A stretch of DNA of 64,000 nt, taken from NCBI GenBank assembly GCA_017995775.1, contig JAGOIF010000002.1:1-64000 (forward strand), read 5' to 3'. The stretch is from Aliarcobacter sp. GTDB lineage: Bacteria > Campylobacterota > Campylobacteria > Campylobacterales > Arcobacteraceae. The notes under the pieces were generated by a model, which made no database searches, was not told the origin of the DNA, and was given only the letters and a program-made list of their open reading frames with translations. The translations under genes were made by a program, and so were the position numbers. Below are positions 52,265 to 61,110 of the stretch, piece by piece; position 1 is the stretch's first letter, and every line of letters starts with the position of its first letter.

Positions 52265-52266
52265 TA

Positions 52267-53301
52267 ATGAAAAAAAAAGTAATGGTTGGTATGAGTGGTG
52301 GAATTGATTCTTCAGTAACTGCTTATATGCTACAAAAAGATGGATATGAAGTTGAGGGTGTTTATTTAAAACTTCATAATAGAACTGATGGTTATCACGA
52401 AAGAAATTTAGGTTATATAAAAGATGTTGCTGAATTTTTAAATATCAAATATCACATTTTAGATTTAGCTGATAAATTTACTGCTGAAATTTATGATTAT
52501 TTTGTTGAATCATACCTAGAAGGTACAACTCCAAACCCATGCGTAAAATGTAATAAACAAATAAAATTTGGTGCTATGTTAAAGTTTGCACAAGATCATG
52601 GTGCTAGTTATTTAGCAACTGGACATTATGCAAAAACTGATGGTGAGTTCTTCTACGAAGCTGATGACAAAACAAAAGATCAAAGCTACTTTTTATCACA
52701 AGTAGATAAAGAAGCCCTTCCTTTTATGATGTTTCCATTAAGTACTTATAAAAAAGAAGACATTGTAAAATTTGGTGCAACTTTATCAAATGTATATAAA
52801 AGAATCACAGAAAAAAGTGAATCACAAGAAATTTGTTTTGTTGAAACTGTTTATACAGATGTTGTAAAAAGACATGCAAATATTGATGTTCCAGGAAAAG
52901 TATTAGATGAAGAGGGAAATGTTGTTGGTGAGCATAAAGGTTATGCACATTATACAATAGGAAAAAGAAGAGGTTTTACAGTTCATGGAGCACATGATCC
53001 TCATTTTGTAACAAAATTAAATCCAAAAGATAATACTATTGTTGTTGGTAAAAAAGAGGCTTTAGAAGTAAATGAAGTTATTGCAAATAACTCAAATATG
53101 TTTATGGATAAAAAAGATTTTGATTGTTCTGTAAAACTAAGATACAGATCAATATCTACTCCTTGTCATGTAAAAATTGAAAATGAAAAAGCATATATAA
53201 CTTTAAAAGAACCAGCTTTTGGTGTTGCTTCTGGACAATTAGCTGTTTTTTATGATGGTCAAAAAGTAATCGGAAGTGCTTGGATAGAGAGTTCTAAATA
53301 A
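52267..53301 (+). CDS. mnmA: tRNA-specific 2-thiouridylase MnmA
   Basis: MnmA puts sulfur at position 2 of the wobble uridine in tRNA-Lys, Glu and Gln. The 344-residue protein has the PP-loop GMSGGIDSSVTA (about residues 8-19), the catalytic cysteines in TPNPCVKCNKQIKFG and ESQEICFVE, and the late KRRGFTVHG tRNA-contact region. The start is two bases after folK. Its likely substrates include the tRNA-Lys(TTT) and tRNA-Glu(TTC) genes in this window. A strong hairpin follows. Confidence 0.95.
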   Translation: MKKKVMVGMSGGIDSSVTAYMLQKDGYEVEGVYLKLHNRTDGYHERNLGYIKDVAEFLNIKYHILDLADKFTAEIYDYFVESYLEGTTPNPCVKCNKQIKFGAMLKFAQDHGASYLATGHYAKTDGEFFYEADDKTKDQSYFLSQVDKEALPFMMFPLSTYKKEDIVKFGATLSNVYKRITEKSESQEICFVETVYTDVVKRHANIDVPGKVLDEEGNVVGEHKGYAHYTIGKRRGFTVHGAHDPHFVTKLNPKDNTIVVGKKEALEVNEVIANNSNMFMDKKDFDCSVKLRYRSISTPCHVKIENEKAYITLKEPAFGVASGQLAVFYDGQKVIGSAWIESSK

Positions 53302-53323
53302 ATTTTTTGATTTATTTAGTTTT

Positions 53324-53352
53324 ATAATTTAGGAGTTTAACTCCTAAATTAT
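53324..53352. terminator. Bidirectional terminator between mnmA and the porin
   Basis: ATAATTTAGGAG / CTCCTAAATTAT is a 12-base-pair stem with a TTTAA loop between two convergent genes. Confidence 0.72.
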
Positions 53353-53358
53353 TTTATA

Positions 53359-54492
53359 TTAGAAGCTATATTCTACGCTTGCTAATATTTTGTTGTAATC
53401 TAAATCCCCATAATCTTTATCAGCTTTAATATCTGCATATAAAACAGATGCTTCTAAAGAATCAGTAAATGAGTAAGCTACTGTTAAATTTAACTCTTTT
53501 TCTTTATAATCTCTTTCAAATTTTGTTTGACCATATAATGCACCTAATTCAATATCAGCAATTGTATATCCCAAAGATCCATAAATTGTTTTTGCATCGA
53601 TTTCATATACATAATTTCCATCTTCAAATGGAGATATATTATCACCAATTTCTGCCATCGAACCAGCTCCACCATCTTTATCAGTTTTAATATATCCTAC
53701 TGCTGCTGTAAAATCTTCAATTTTTGTATTTAACTCAACATGTCCAATTGTTCCATCTTCATATCCGTTTGCAAGCCCATATGCTTTGTCAATATCACTT
53801 TGAGCATAATGTGCAATTAAACCAAAGTTTTCAGCTGTAAATGTAGTTTTCAATCCAAACCAATCAGCCATATCAGGAGCTGAATAGAAATAAGGATTAA
53901 ATTCTACTCCTGCAAAACCTGCATATTTAATATCAGCAACATATGCACCTTTGTTTTCATTAAATTTATCAAAATCTTCACTTAAATCAATTCCTGATTC
54001 AGCTTTTCTTTGTGAATATCCTAAAACAATTGTTGTATCAGCAATTGCAGTAATTTCAGCAATTACAGCTTGTTGATAATCACCCATCCACTCTAAATCA
54101 ACCGCTTGTCTACCAGCTTTTAAAGCAATCATTTCATTTGCATATTTAAGATATGCTTCTGTCATTAATGCTGTGTTTTGGAAAGCATCTTCACTTTTAT
54201 AATCGCCTTTTTCAACTTCACCTAATTTTAAATTTCCTTTAAATTCAGCTTTTGCACTTATTCCATAAAATGAAGCAGTTTCATATCCTAATGTTGCATT
54301 TGCATTTGCGTATCCAAAATCTGGTTCAAAATTTTTTACTTCTACTTTTTGACCGTATATTCCTAAACTACCTGTTACTTTTCCTTCTTTAAAAGCAGAA
54401 TCAATTGTATCTGCTGCAAATGTCATAGTTGAACTTAAAATCAATCCACTTACAACTAAACTAACTTTTTTACCTGTTAAAAGGTTTCTCAT
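53359..54492 (-). CDS. Outer-membrane porin-like beta-barrel protein
   Basis: The 377-residue precursor has a Sec signal peptide (KKVSLVVSGLILSSTMTFAADT, cut near residue 27). Amphipathic beta strands with many glycine and aromatic turns then continue to a C-terminal phenylalanine (ASVEYSF), the signature of outer-membrane barrels. Strand-like segments such as GSLGIYGQKVEV and TAAVGYIKTD recur. Conserved charged loops suggest ion or small-solute passage. A near-consensus Fur box lies about 85 bases upstream of its start, so iron repression is likely. The specific substrate is unknown. Confidence 0.82.
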   Translation of the reverse strand: MRNLLTGKKVSLVVSGLILSSTMTFAADTIDSAFKEGKVTGSLGIYGQKVEVKNFEPDFGYANANATLGYETASFYGISAKAEFKGNLKLGEVEKGDYKSEDAFQNTALMTEAYLKYANEMIALKAGRQAVDLEWMGDYQQAVIAEITAIADTTIVLGYSQRKAESGIDLSEDFDKFNENKGAYVADIKYAGFAGVEFNPYFYSAPDMADWFGLKTTFTAENFGLIAHYAQSDIDKAYGLANGYEDGTIGHVELNTKIEDFTAAVGYIKTDKDGGAGSMAEIGDNISPFEDGNYVYEIDAKTIYGSLGYTIADIELGALYGQTKFERDYKEKELNLTVAYSFTDSLEASVLYADIKADKDYGDLDYNKILASVEYSF

Positions 54493-54576
54493 TTTTTTTC
54501 CTTATAAAATAATCTTTTTAAATATAATTTTTAACTTCCATGTTATTTTAAGCATGTTTCACAGTATTGTTGCTTA

Positions 54577-54591
54577 TGATAATCATTATTA
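54577..54591. promoter_or_regulatory. Near-consensus Fur box upstream of the porin gene
   Basis: TGATAATCATTATTA matches the 7-1-7 Fur consensus (TGATAAT-N-ATTATCA) at 14 of 15 positions, counting the free centre. It is 85 bases upstream of the porin ATG on the minus strand and about 95 bases before prs on the plus strand. The porin is the more likely target. Confidence 0.6.
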
Positions 54592-54686
54592 TTTTATATA
54601 AATTTATCTTAATTTTTTATTAACTTAATATTCATTAAGTACACTTTAGATAAAATTTATTCATTAATCAAATCCAAGGAATTTTT

Positions 54687-55616
54687 ATGTCAACATTTAA
54701 ACTTTTTAGTGGTTCAGCTAATCCTGAATTTGCAACAAAAGTAGCAGAATATTTAGGTATGACTGTATCTAACGCGAAACTTAACAAATTTAGTGATGGT
54801 GAAATATCGGTTCAAATTACAGAGAGTGTAAGAGGACAAGATGTATTTATTATTCAACCAACATGCGCACCTACTAATGATAATTTAATGGAATTATTAA
54901 TTATGGTAGATGCACTTAAAAGATCAAGCGCAAAATCAATTTCTGCTGTAATTCCATATTATGGTTATGCAAGACAAGATAGAAAAGCAGCTCCAAGAGT
55001 TCCTATTACTGCAAAATTAGTTGCTGATTTACTTGAAACTGCTGGTATTTCAAGAGTTGTTACTATTGATTTACATGCTGCTCAAATTCAAGGATTTTTC
55101 AATATTCCTGCGGATAATCTTTTTGGTTCAATTGTATTTGGAAATTATATTAAATCTAAAAATTTAAAAAATCCAATTATTGCCAGTCCAGATATTGGAG
55201 GAGTTGCACGAGCTAGATCTTATGCTGATATTTTAGGATATGACTTAGTAATTGTTGACAAAAAAAGAGAAGCTGCGAATGTTGCCGAAGTTATGAATAT
55301 TATTGGTGACGTTGAAGGTAAAGATGTAATTTTAGTTGATGATATGGTTGATACAGCAGGAACTTTAGTAAAAGCTGCGGAAGCTTTAAAGAAAAAAGGT
55401 GCTACTTCCGTAATGGCATGTTGTACACATGGAGTATTAAGTGGACCTGCATATGAAAGAATTGAAAATGGAGAACTAGATGAATTAGTTATCTCAGACA
55501 CAATTCCTACACGAAAAAATGCTAAAAAGATAACTGTTTTAACAGCGTCAAAAATGATGGGTGAAGCAATAAGAAGAATTCACAATAATGAATCTGTAAA
55601 CTCAATTTTTGATTGA
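54687..55616 (+). CDS. prs: Ribose-phosphate pyrophosphokinase
   Basis: Prs makes PRPP from ribose 5-phosphate and ATP. The 309-residue sequence has the N-terminal KLFSGSANPEFATKVAEYLG, the EISVQITESVRGQDVFIIQP segment and the flexible-loop residues RQDRKAAPRVPITAKLVADLLE. DLHAAQIQGFF and the PRPP-binding loop ILVDDMVDTAGTLVKAAEAL (key part VDDMVDTAGT) complete it. Length and motifs are those of a normal active class I enzyme. AAGGAATT precedes its ATG. It feeds the histidine and nucleotide pathways, including HisH/HisA further along. Confidence 0.96.
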   Translation: MSTFKLFSGSANPEFATKVAEYLGMTVSNAKLNKFSDGEISVQITESVRGQDVFIIQPTCAPTNDNLMELLIMVDALKRSSAKSISAVIPYYGYARQDRKAAPRVPITAKLVADLLETAGISRVVTIDLHAAQIQGFFNIPADNLFGSIVFGNYIKSKNLKNPIIASPDIGGVARARSYADILGYDLVIVDKKREAANVAEVMNIIGDVEGKDVILVDDMVDTAGTLVKAAEALKKKGATSVMACCTHGVLSGPAYERIENGELDELVISDTIPTRKNAKKITVLTASKMMGEAIRRIHNNESVNSIFD

Positions 55617-55636
55617 TTAATGTTAAAATAAAAAAA

Positions 55637-55654
55637 ATGTGATATAATTCACAT
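55637..55654. promoter_or_regulatory. CRP-like palindrome overlapping the -10 box of the OmpA gene
   Basis: ATGTGATATAATTCACAT has perfect arms ATGTGA / TCACAT around a TATAAT hexamer (55643-55648). TGTGA-N6-TCACA is the classical CRP half-site arrangement. The -10 box occupies the spacer, so a CRP/FNR-family protein bound here would block the promoter. The start codon is at 55679. Seen directly; binding is inferred. Confidence 0.5.
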
Positions 55655-55678
55655 AATTATTACATAAAAGGAATAAAT

Positions 55679-56707
55679 ATGAAAAAAATTTTATTATCTA
55701 CAATTGCTTGTGCAACAATGGTATTAGCTGCAAATAGTGACTATAAATATGAAATCACTCCATTAATTGGTGGTGTTGTTACTGAGGGTAACTTAGGTTT
55801 AGAAAGAAATTATGCAAATGCTGGTTTAAGCTTAGGTTTCAACCAATTCGATTCTATGATTGATCAAGTTGAACTTGGTTTTTTAAGATCAATTAAAGAT
55901 GTAAATTACAAAGATGGTTCTGACAAAGATACAGGAATTACAAGAATATTCACTAACTTAATCAAAGAATATTCAGTTGCTGAAAACACTTCTTTATATG
56001 CATTAGTTGGAGCAGGTGTTGAAATTTTTGATAACGAATTACATGGTAACAAAAATGGATTATATGGTAATTATGGAGCAGGTGTTAAATACCAAATTGC
56101 TGACCAATTCGCATTAAAATTTGATGTAAGACATTTAATTGAAGTTGACCATGGAGATAATAACTTATTATATACTCTTGGTTTTGCTGTTCCATTTGGT
56201 GAAGTTTCTAAGCCAGCTCCAGTTGTTGAAGCTCCTGTTGTTGCAGCTCCTGTTGTTGTTCCAGCTCCTAAAGCAGCTCCAAAAGATACTGATGGTGATG
56301 GTGTTATCGATGCATTAGACCAATGTCCAGATACAATGAAAGGTGCAAAAGTTGATTCTGTTGGATGTATGACTTTAATTAACTTAAATATTAACTTTGA
56401 TACAAATAAGTCTGATATTAAAGATTCTTACAACTCAAGAATTGCAGAATTCGCAAAAATGATGAATGCTAATCCAAAATTAAAAGCTACAATCGGAGCA
56501 CATACAGATTCTGTTGGTTCTGATGCTTATAATCAAAAATTATCTGAAAGAAGAGCAGCTTCTACAGTTAATGCTTTAAAAGCATTAAAAGTTGATGCAG
56601 CAAGAATTAAAGCAGTAGGATATGGTGAAACTAAACCAACTGCTTCAAATGCAACTGCTGAAGGTAGAGCAGAAAATAGAAGAGTTGAAGCGGTAATGAA
56701 CAAATAA
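55679..56707 (+). CDS. OmpA-family outer-membrane protein (CadF-like), copy 1
   Basis: The 342-residue precursor has a signal peptide (KKILLSTIACATMVLAANS). An eight-strand-type N-terminal barrel (about residues 20-180) is followed by a proline/alanine/valine-rich linker (PAPVVEAPVVAAPVVV) and a thrombospondin-3-like acidic segment DTDGDGVIDALDQCPDT. The C-terminal OmpA domain (about 230-342) carries the peptidoglycan-binding motif TIGAHTDSVGSDAYNQKLSERRA, quoted here only for its key residues HTDSVG, N and RR. It links the outer membrane to peptidoglycan. The Campylobacter homologue CadF is a fibronectin-binding adhesin, which is possible but not shown here. A strong terminator follows. Confidence 0.88.
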   Translation: MKKILLSTIACATMVLAANSDYKYEITPLIGGVVTEGNLGLERNYANAGLSLGFNQFDSMIDQVELGFLRSIKDVNYKDGSDKDTGITRIFTNLIKEYSVAENTSLYALVGAGVEIFDNELHGNKNGLYGNYGAGVKYQIADQFALKFDVRHLIEVDHGDNNLLYTLGFAVPFGEVSKPAPVVEAPVVAAPVVVPAPKAAPKDTDGDGVIDALDQCPDTMKGAKVDSVGCMTLINLNINFDTNKSDIKDSYNSRIAEFAKMMNANPKLKATIGAHTDSVGSDAYNQKLSERRAASTVNALKALKVDAARIKAVGYGETKPTASNATAEGRAENRRVEAVMNK

Positions 56708-56728
56708 TTTTTTTAAATTATTTTTCTT

Positions 56729-56764
56729 AAAAAGGGGCTAAGAGGAATCTTAGCCCCTTTTTTT
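56729..56764 (+). terminator. Strong terminator after OmpA copy 1
   Basis: A 15-base-pair stem with GGGGCTAAGA / TCTTAGCCCC at its core and a GGAA loop, followed by a T-rich run, is the strongest terminator in the window. Confidence 0.92.
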
Positions 56765-56834
56765 ATTTTAATAAAGTTAATTGTATAATTTTTTATGTTA
56801 TAATCTACAAAATTATTATTCAAGGAAAATTTTA

Positions 56835-57887
56835 ATGAAAAGAATTTTATTAACATCAATCTTATGTGCATCATCTATTTTCGCAGCAAGCGATCCTAGT
56901 AAGACTTATAACTATGAAGTTACACCATTTGCATCAGGAATATTAACAGATAGCAAAGCTGGTTTAAAAGATGATAACTATATAAATTTAGGAATATCTT
57001 TAGCAAAAAATTTAGATGATTCTTTTATTGATCAAGTTGAAGTAGCATATATGAGAAGTGCAAAAGTTGACTATGATGGAAATAATGGAACTACTCATAT
57101 AAACAGAACTTTTTTAAATGCTGTTAAAAGATTTGAGTTAACTGATAGATTAGCTGCTTATGGTTTAGCTGGGGTTGGGTATCAAGATGTAACTCAGGAA
57201 TTAAATAAACATCAAGATTCAGCTGTACTTAATTATGGTGTTGGATTAAGATATGATATTCCATATTATGGAATTGCTTTAAAAGGTGATGTTCGTCATT
57301 TAATTGCACTTAAAGAGAATCAAAATGATTTAATGTACACAATTGGTCTAGGAATGCCTTTAGGTAAAAATTATAGAAATAGCGAAATAACTGCTACTGT
57401 TCCAGTAGTTGAAGAAGAAAAAACTCCAGTTGAAGAAGAAGCACAAGCTGCTGTAATCAACGATGATGACGATAATGACGGGGTTAAAAATAGTTTTGAT
57501 AAATGTCCTAATACATCTCCTGGTGTTAAAGTAAATAAAGATGGTTGTGTAGAAACTGTTGATTTAAAAATTAACTTTGATAATAACTCTGCTAATATTA
57601 AATCAGACTATGAAAATAAAATAACACAATTTGCGAATATGATGAAAGAGAATAAATCAATAACAGCAGTTATTGAAGCTCACACTGATTCAAAAGGTAG
57701 TGATTCTTATAATCAAACTTTATCAGAAAGAAGAGCTGTTTCTGTAGTGAATTCTTTAAAATCTTATGGTATAGAATCTACAAGATTAAGAGCTGTAGGT
57801 TATGGTGAATCTCAACCAATCGCTTCTAATGATAATGAAGAAGGAAAAGCTCAAAATAGAAGAGTTACTGCTTTAATTAACCAATAA
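56835..57887 (+). CDS. OmpA-family outer-membrane protein (CadF-like), copy 2
   Basis: This is a paralogue of the preceding gene. The true start is the ATG at 56835, with AAGGAAA nine bases upstream; it begins a proper signal peptide (KRILLTSILCASSIFAASD). A start at 56781 would add 18 unlikely residues. The 350-residue protein has an N-terminal barrel, a short Glu-rich linker (VVEEEKTPVEEEAQAA) instead of the proline-rich one, an acidic DDDNDGVKNSFDKCPNT segment, and the OmpA domain with HTDSKGSD and RR. The barrel differs, so the two may not be equivalent in exposed surface. It has its own promoter region after the strong terminator. Confidence 0.88.
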   Translation: MKRILLTSILCASSIFAASDPSKTYNYEVTPFASGILTDSKAGLKDDNYINLGISLAKNLDDSFIDQVEVAYMRSAKVDYDGNNGTTHINRTFLNAVKRFELTDRLAAYGLAGVGYQDVTQELNKHQDSAVLNYGVGLRYDIPYYGIALKGDVRHLIALKENQNDLMYTIGLGMPLGKNYRNSEITATVPVVEEEKTPVEEEAQAAVINDDDDNDGVKNSFDKCPNTSPGVKVNKDGCVETVDLKINFDNNSANIKSDYENKITQFANMMKENKSITAVIEAHTDSKGSDSYNQTLSERRAVSVVNSLKSYGIESTRLRAVGYGESQPIASNDNEEGKAQNRRVTALINQ

Positions 57888-57922
57888 TTTTAAGAGATTT
57901 AGATTTTCTAAATCTCTTAAAA
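57888..57922. terminator. Long hairpin after OmpA copy 2
   Basis: TTTTAAGAGATTTAG / CTAAATCTCTTAAAA is a perfect 15-base-pair stem with an ATTTT loop overlapping the final stop region. It reads as a terminator on either strand. Confidence 0.75.
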
Positions 57923-58015
57923 AAAATCTTAAAAACATTTAACTACTATCTTACAAAACTTTAGATATAATCACTACTAATTGACAAAATAATAAACAAC
58001 ATATAGGAATTACCC

Positions 58016-59803
58016 TTGCAAAAAAATATTAGAAACTTTAGTATTATTGCTCATATTGATCATGGAAAATCAACTCTTGCAGATAGAATAATTCAAGAAT
58101 GTGGAGCTGTGGCAGATAGAGATTTATCAGCACAAATGATGGATACTATGGATATAGAACAAGAAAGAGGGATTACAATTAAGGCTCAAAGTGTAAGACT
58201 TAATTATGTAAAAGATGGACAAGATTATATTCTAAATCTAATTGACACTCCAGGTCACGTTGATTTTTCTTATGAAGTAAGCCGTTCACTGGCATCTTCT
58301 GATGGAGCCCTTTTGATTATTGATGCAACACAAGGTGTTGAAGCTCAAACAATTGCAAATGTATATATTGCAATGGATAATAACTTAGAAATTCTTCCTG
58401 TTGTAAATAAAATTGATCTTCCAAGTGCTGATCCAGATAGAGTTTTAGAAGAAGTTGAAGAAGCAATCGGGATTGATTGTACAGAAAGTAATTTAATCAG
58501 TGCAAAAACAGGTGTTGGAGTAAAAGATTTAATTGATGCTATTGTGGATAGAATTCCCTCACCTGAGGGTGATACGAATGCTCCTACAAAAGCTTTAATT
58601 TATGATTCTTGGTTTGATAACTATCTTGGAGCTTTAGCACTTGTTAGAGTTTATGATGGAAGTATTAAAAAAGGGCAAATGCTTAGAATGATGAATACAA
58701 AAGAAGAACATCAGGTTCTTAATTTAATGTATCCACATCCTAGAAAACCAACTCCCACAAAAGAGATTTCAACTGGTGAAATTGGAATTGTTGTACTTGG
58801 ACTTAAAACAACAAATAGTATTGCAGTTGGTGATACTATGACTGATGCAAAAAATCCAACAGCTGAAATAATTCATGGATTTGAACCTGCGAAACCTTTT
58901 GTATTTGCAGGGCTTTATCCAATTGAGACAGATAAGTTTGAAGATTTAAGAGAAGCTTTAAATAAGCTTCAACTAAATGATAGTTCAATCTCTTTTGAAC
59001 CTGAAAGTTCAGCAGCACTTGGAAGTGGTTTTAGAACAGGTTTTTTAGGAATGCTTCATATGGAAGTAATCAAAGAAAGACTAGAAAGAGAGTTTGATTT
59101 AGATTTAATTGCAACTGCTCCAACGGTTATTTATGAAATTTTAAAAACTGATGGGTCAAGAATTACAATCCAAAACCCAAGTGAATTACCAGCTCAAAAT
59201 TATATAGATACAATTTTTGAACCTTATGTAAAAGCAACTATTTTAGTACCTGATGAATTTTTAGGGAATGTTATCAAACTTCTTAACGATAAAAGAGGTT
59301 CTCAAAATAAAATGGATTATATAGGAAAAAGAGTTTTACTTGATTATGATATTCCAATGAATGAAATTGTAATGGATTTTTATGATAAATTAAAATCAAC
59401 AACAAAAGGTTATGCATCTTTTGATTATGAACCAATCGGATTTAGACCAGGTGTTTTACAAAAACTTGATATTAAAGTAGCAGGTGAAGTTGTAGACGCA
59501 CTTTCAATCATAGTTCCTGAAAATAAAGCACTTTCAAAAGGAAGAGAATTTATTAAAGCCTTAAAAGAATTAATTCCAAGACAATTATTTGAAGTTGCAA
59601 TTCAAGCAAGTATTGGAAATAATGTAATTGCAAGAGAAACTGTAAAATCAACAGGTAAAAACGTAACAGCAAAATGTTATGGTGGGGATATTACAAGAAA
59701 AAGAAAATTACTTGAAAAACAAAAAGCAGGTAAAAAAAGAATGAAAGCCATAGGAAAAGTAAATGTTCCTCAAGAAGCATTTATGGCGGTGTTAAAGATT
59801 TAA
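58016..59803 (+). CDS. lepA: Elongation factor 4 (LepA)
   Basis: LepA is a translational GTPase that remodels or back-translocates ribosomes. The 595-residue protein has G1 [13 protein letters not shown] (about residues 12-24), switch [27 protein letters not shown] for guanine recognition and the characteristic C-terminal domain ending ([16 protein letters not shown]). The start is a TTG at 58016 with TAGGA about seven bases upstream; no ATG lies before G1. It has its own promoter region and ends before an imperfect hairpin that also contains a TATAAT sequence. Confidence 0.95.
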   Translation: MQKNIRNFSIIAHIDHGKSTLADRIIQECGAVADRDLSAQMMDTMDIEQERGITIKAQSVRLNYVKDGQDYILNLIDTPGHVDFSYEVSRSLASSDGALLIIDATQGVEAQTIANVYIAMDNNLEILPVVNKIDLPSADPDRVLEEVEEAIGIDCTESNLISAKTGVGVKDLIDAIVDRIPSPEGDTNAPTKALIYDSWFDNYLGALALVRVYDGSIKKGQMLRMMNTKEEHQVLNLMYPHPRKPTPTKEISTGEIGIVVLGLKTTNSIAVGDTMTDAKNPTAEIIHGFEPAKPFVFAGLYPIETDKFEDLREALNKLQLNDSSISFEPESSAALGSGFRTGFLGMLHMEVIKERLEREFDLDLIATAPTVIYEILKTDGSRITIQNPSELPAQNYIDTIFEPYVKATILVPDEFLGNVIKLLNDKRGSQNKMDYIGKRVLLDYDIPMNEIVMDFYDKLKSTTKGYASFDYEPIGFRPGVLQKLDIKVAGEVVDALSIIVPENKALSKGREFIKALKELIPRQLFEVAIQASIGNNVIARETVKSTGKNVTAKCYGGDITRKRKLLEKQKAGKKRMKAIGKVNVPQEAFMAVLKI

Positions 59804-59820
59804 TTTTATTTTCCACGAAA

Positions 59821-59857
59821 TTTAAAGCTAGTATACTTTTAGTATAATAGCTTTAAA
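59821..59857 (+). terminator. Hairpin after lepA with embedded TATAAT
   Basis: TTTAAAGCTA / TAGCTTTAAA form ten pairs, then one mismatch and five inner pairs (TATAC/GTATA). A TATAAT at 59843-59848 in its 3' arm may be the -10 box of the comF-like gene, so the element could both end one transcript and start the next. Confidence 0.5.
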
Positions 59858-59885
59858 TAAACATAATTTATGATATTATTATTTT

Positions 59886-60458
59886 ATGTTATGTCTAACT
59901 TGTAAAAACCTATCATTTCAAATAATCTGTAAAGATTGTCAAACAATACTTCTTCAACCATCTTTTCATAAAAGAGAAATAGAAGATGGCTTTTTTAACT
60001 ACTCTTTTTATACTCTTTCAGAACTTGAAGATTTAATCTCTTCAAAATATTATTTTCACGGTGATAGAGTTTTTAATATTTTGGCAAAACTCTCCTTTGC
60101 TAAATTTGCTCAAAATTTTAGTTTTACAAATGAAGTATATGCCATTCCAATAGATGACCATACAAGACATGATTTTTCTCATACAGCTATTTTAGCACGT
60201 CATCTAAAATCCCAATTTATTACTCCTAAATATAACACATTAAAAGCCTCAAATATAGTCAAATATGCAGGAAAAGATTTAGAATTTAGACAGAAAAATC
60301 CTAGACGTTTTCAAAGTACAAATATATCTAATAAGATGACAATTTTATGTGATGATTTAATTACAACTGGTGCTACAATTAAGGAAGCTAAAAAAGCTTT
60401 AGAGAAAAAAAATAATCAGGTTTTATTTTCTTTAACCCTAGCTGATGCAAAACTTTAG
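59886..60458 (+). CDS. ComF-family phosphoribosyltransferase-like protein
   Basis: The 190-residue protein has an N-terminal zinc-ribbon-like pair of cysteine motifs (CLTC and CKDC) and the phosphoribosyltransferase signature CDDLITTGATIKEAKKAL (about residues 155-172), with the DD-x-x-TTG PRPP-binding loop. ComF proteins are linked to natural transformation, but in many bacteria the family is of general, uncertain function. It has an ATG without a clear ribosome site, so the mRNA may have a very short leader. It lies 30 bases before hisH. Confidence 0.8.
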   Translation: MLCLTCKNLSFQIICKDCQTILLQPSFHKREIEDGFFNYSFYTLSELEDLISSKYYFHGDRVFNILAKLSFAKFAQNFSFTNEVYAIPIDDHTRHDFSHTAILARHLKSQFITPKYNTLKASNIVKYAGKDLEFRQKNPRRFQSTNISNKMTILCDDLITTGATIKEAKKALEKKNNQVLFSLTLADAKL

Positions 60459-60488
60459 TATAATTTTTTTTTACAAAAGGGAACATAC

Positions 60489-61097
60489 GTGATAGGAATA
60501 ATTGATTATAATATGGGAAATTTAGCAAGTGTTTATAATGCTTGTAAGTTAATTGATGCAAAAGCAACTGTCGTTAAAAATCCAGAAGATTTAAAAAATT
60601 TCAATAGAATTATTTTACCAGGTGTTGGTGCTTATAAAGATGCCATGGAGCATCTTATTCAAACTGGTATGAATGAAGCTATTTATGAGTTTGCAAAAAC
60701 TGGAAGACCTATGATTGGTATTTGTCTTGGAATGCAACTCTTATTTGAAAATTCTTCTGAATTTGGACATACGGAAGGTCTTGGATTAATTGATGGACAG
60801 GTTGTAAAATTTGATAAATCAAAAATGAATGAAGATTTTAAAATTCCTCATATGGGTTGGAATACAATAAAAAATAAAGAACATGCTTTATTTGAAGGAT
60901 TAAAAGATCCATATTTATATTTTGTGCACTCATATCATGCGATTACAAGTGAAAAAAATATTATAGGAACTACAACTTATGGATATGATTTTACAAGTGC
61001 TGTAAATAAAGATAATATTTATGGATTTCAACCACACCCTGAGAAATCACATGATAATGGTTTAAGAATTTTAAAAAACTTTATACAATTAAAATAA
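60489..61097 (+). CDS. hisH: Imidazole glycerol phosphate synthase, glutamine amidotransferase subunit HisH
   Basis: HisH hydrolyses glutamine and passes ammonia to HisF in histidine synthesis. The 202-residue protein has the class I glutaminase triad: cysteine in GICLGMQLLFE (about residue 79), histidine and glutamate in FQPHPEKSHD (about residues 184-186), and the oxyanion region LPGVGAYKDAM. It starts with GTG at 60489. hisA lies downstream, with an epimerase-family gene between. The partner hisF is not in the window. Confidence 0.95.
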   Translation: MIGIIDYNMGNLASVYNACKLIDAKATVVKNPEDLKNFNRIILPGVGAYKDAMEHLIQTGMNEAIYEFAKTGRPMIGICLGMQLLFENSSEFGHTEGLGLIDGQVVKFDKSKMNEDFKIPHMGWNTIKNKEHALFEGLKDPYLYFVHSYHAITSEKNIIGTTTYGYDFTSAVNKDNIYGFQPHPEKSHDNGLRILKNFIQLK

Positions 61098-61110
61098 TAA
61101 AGGATAAATA

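Noticed and set aside
56781-56834. Earlier start for OmpA copy 2
   Set aside because: It would put 18 residues ahead of a clean signal peptide. AAGGAAA directly serves the ATG at 56835.
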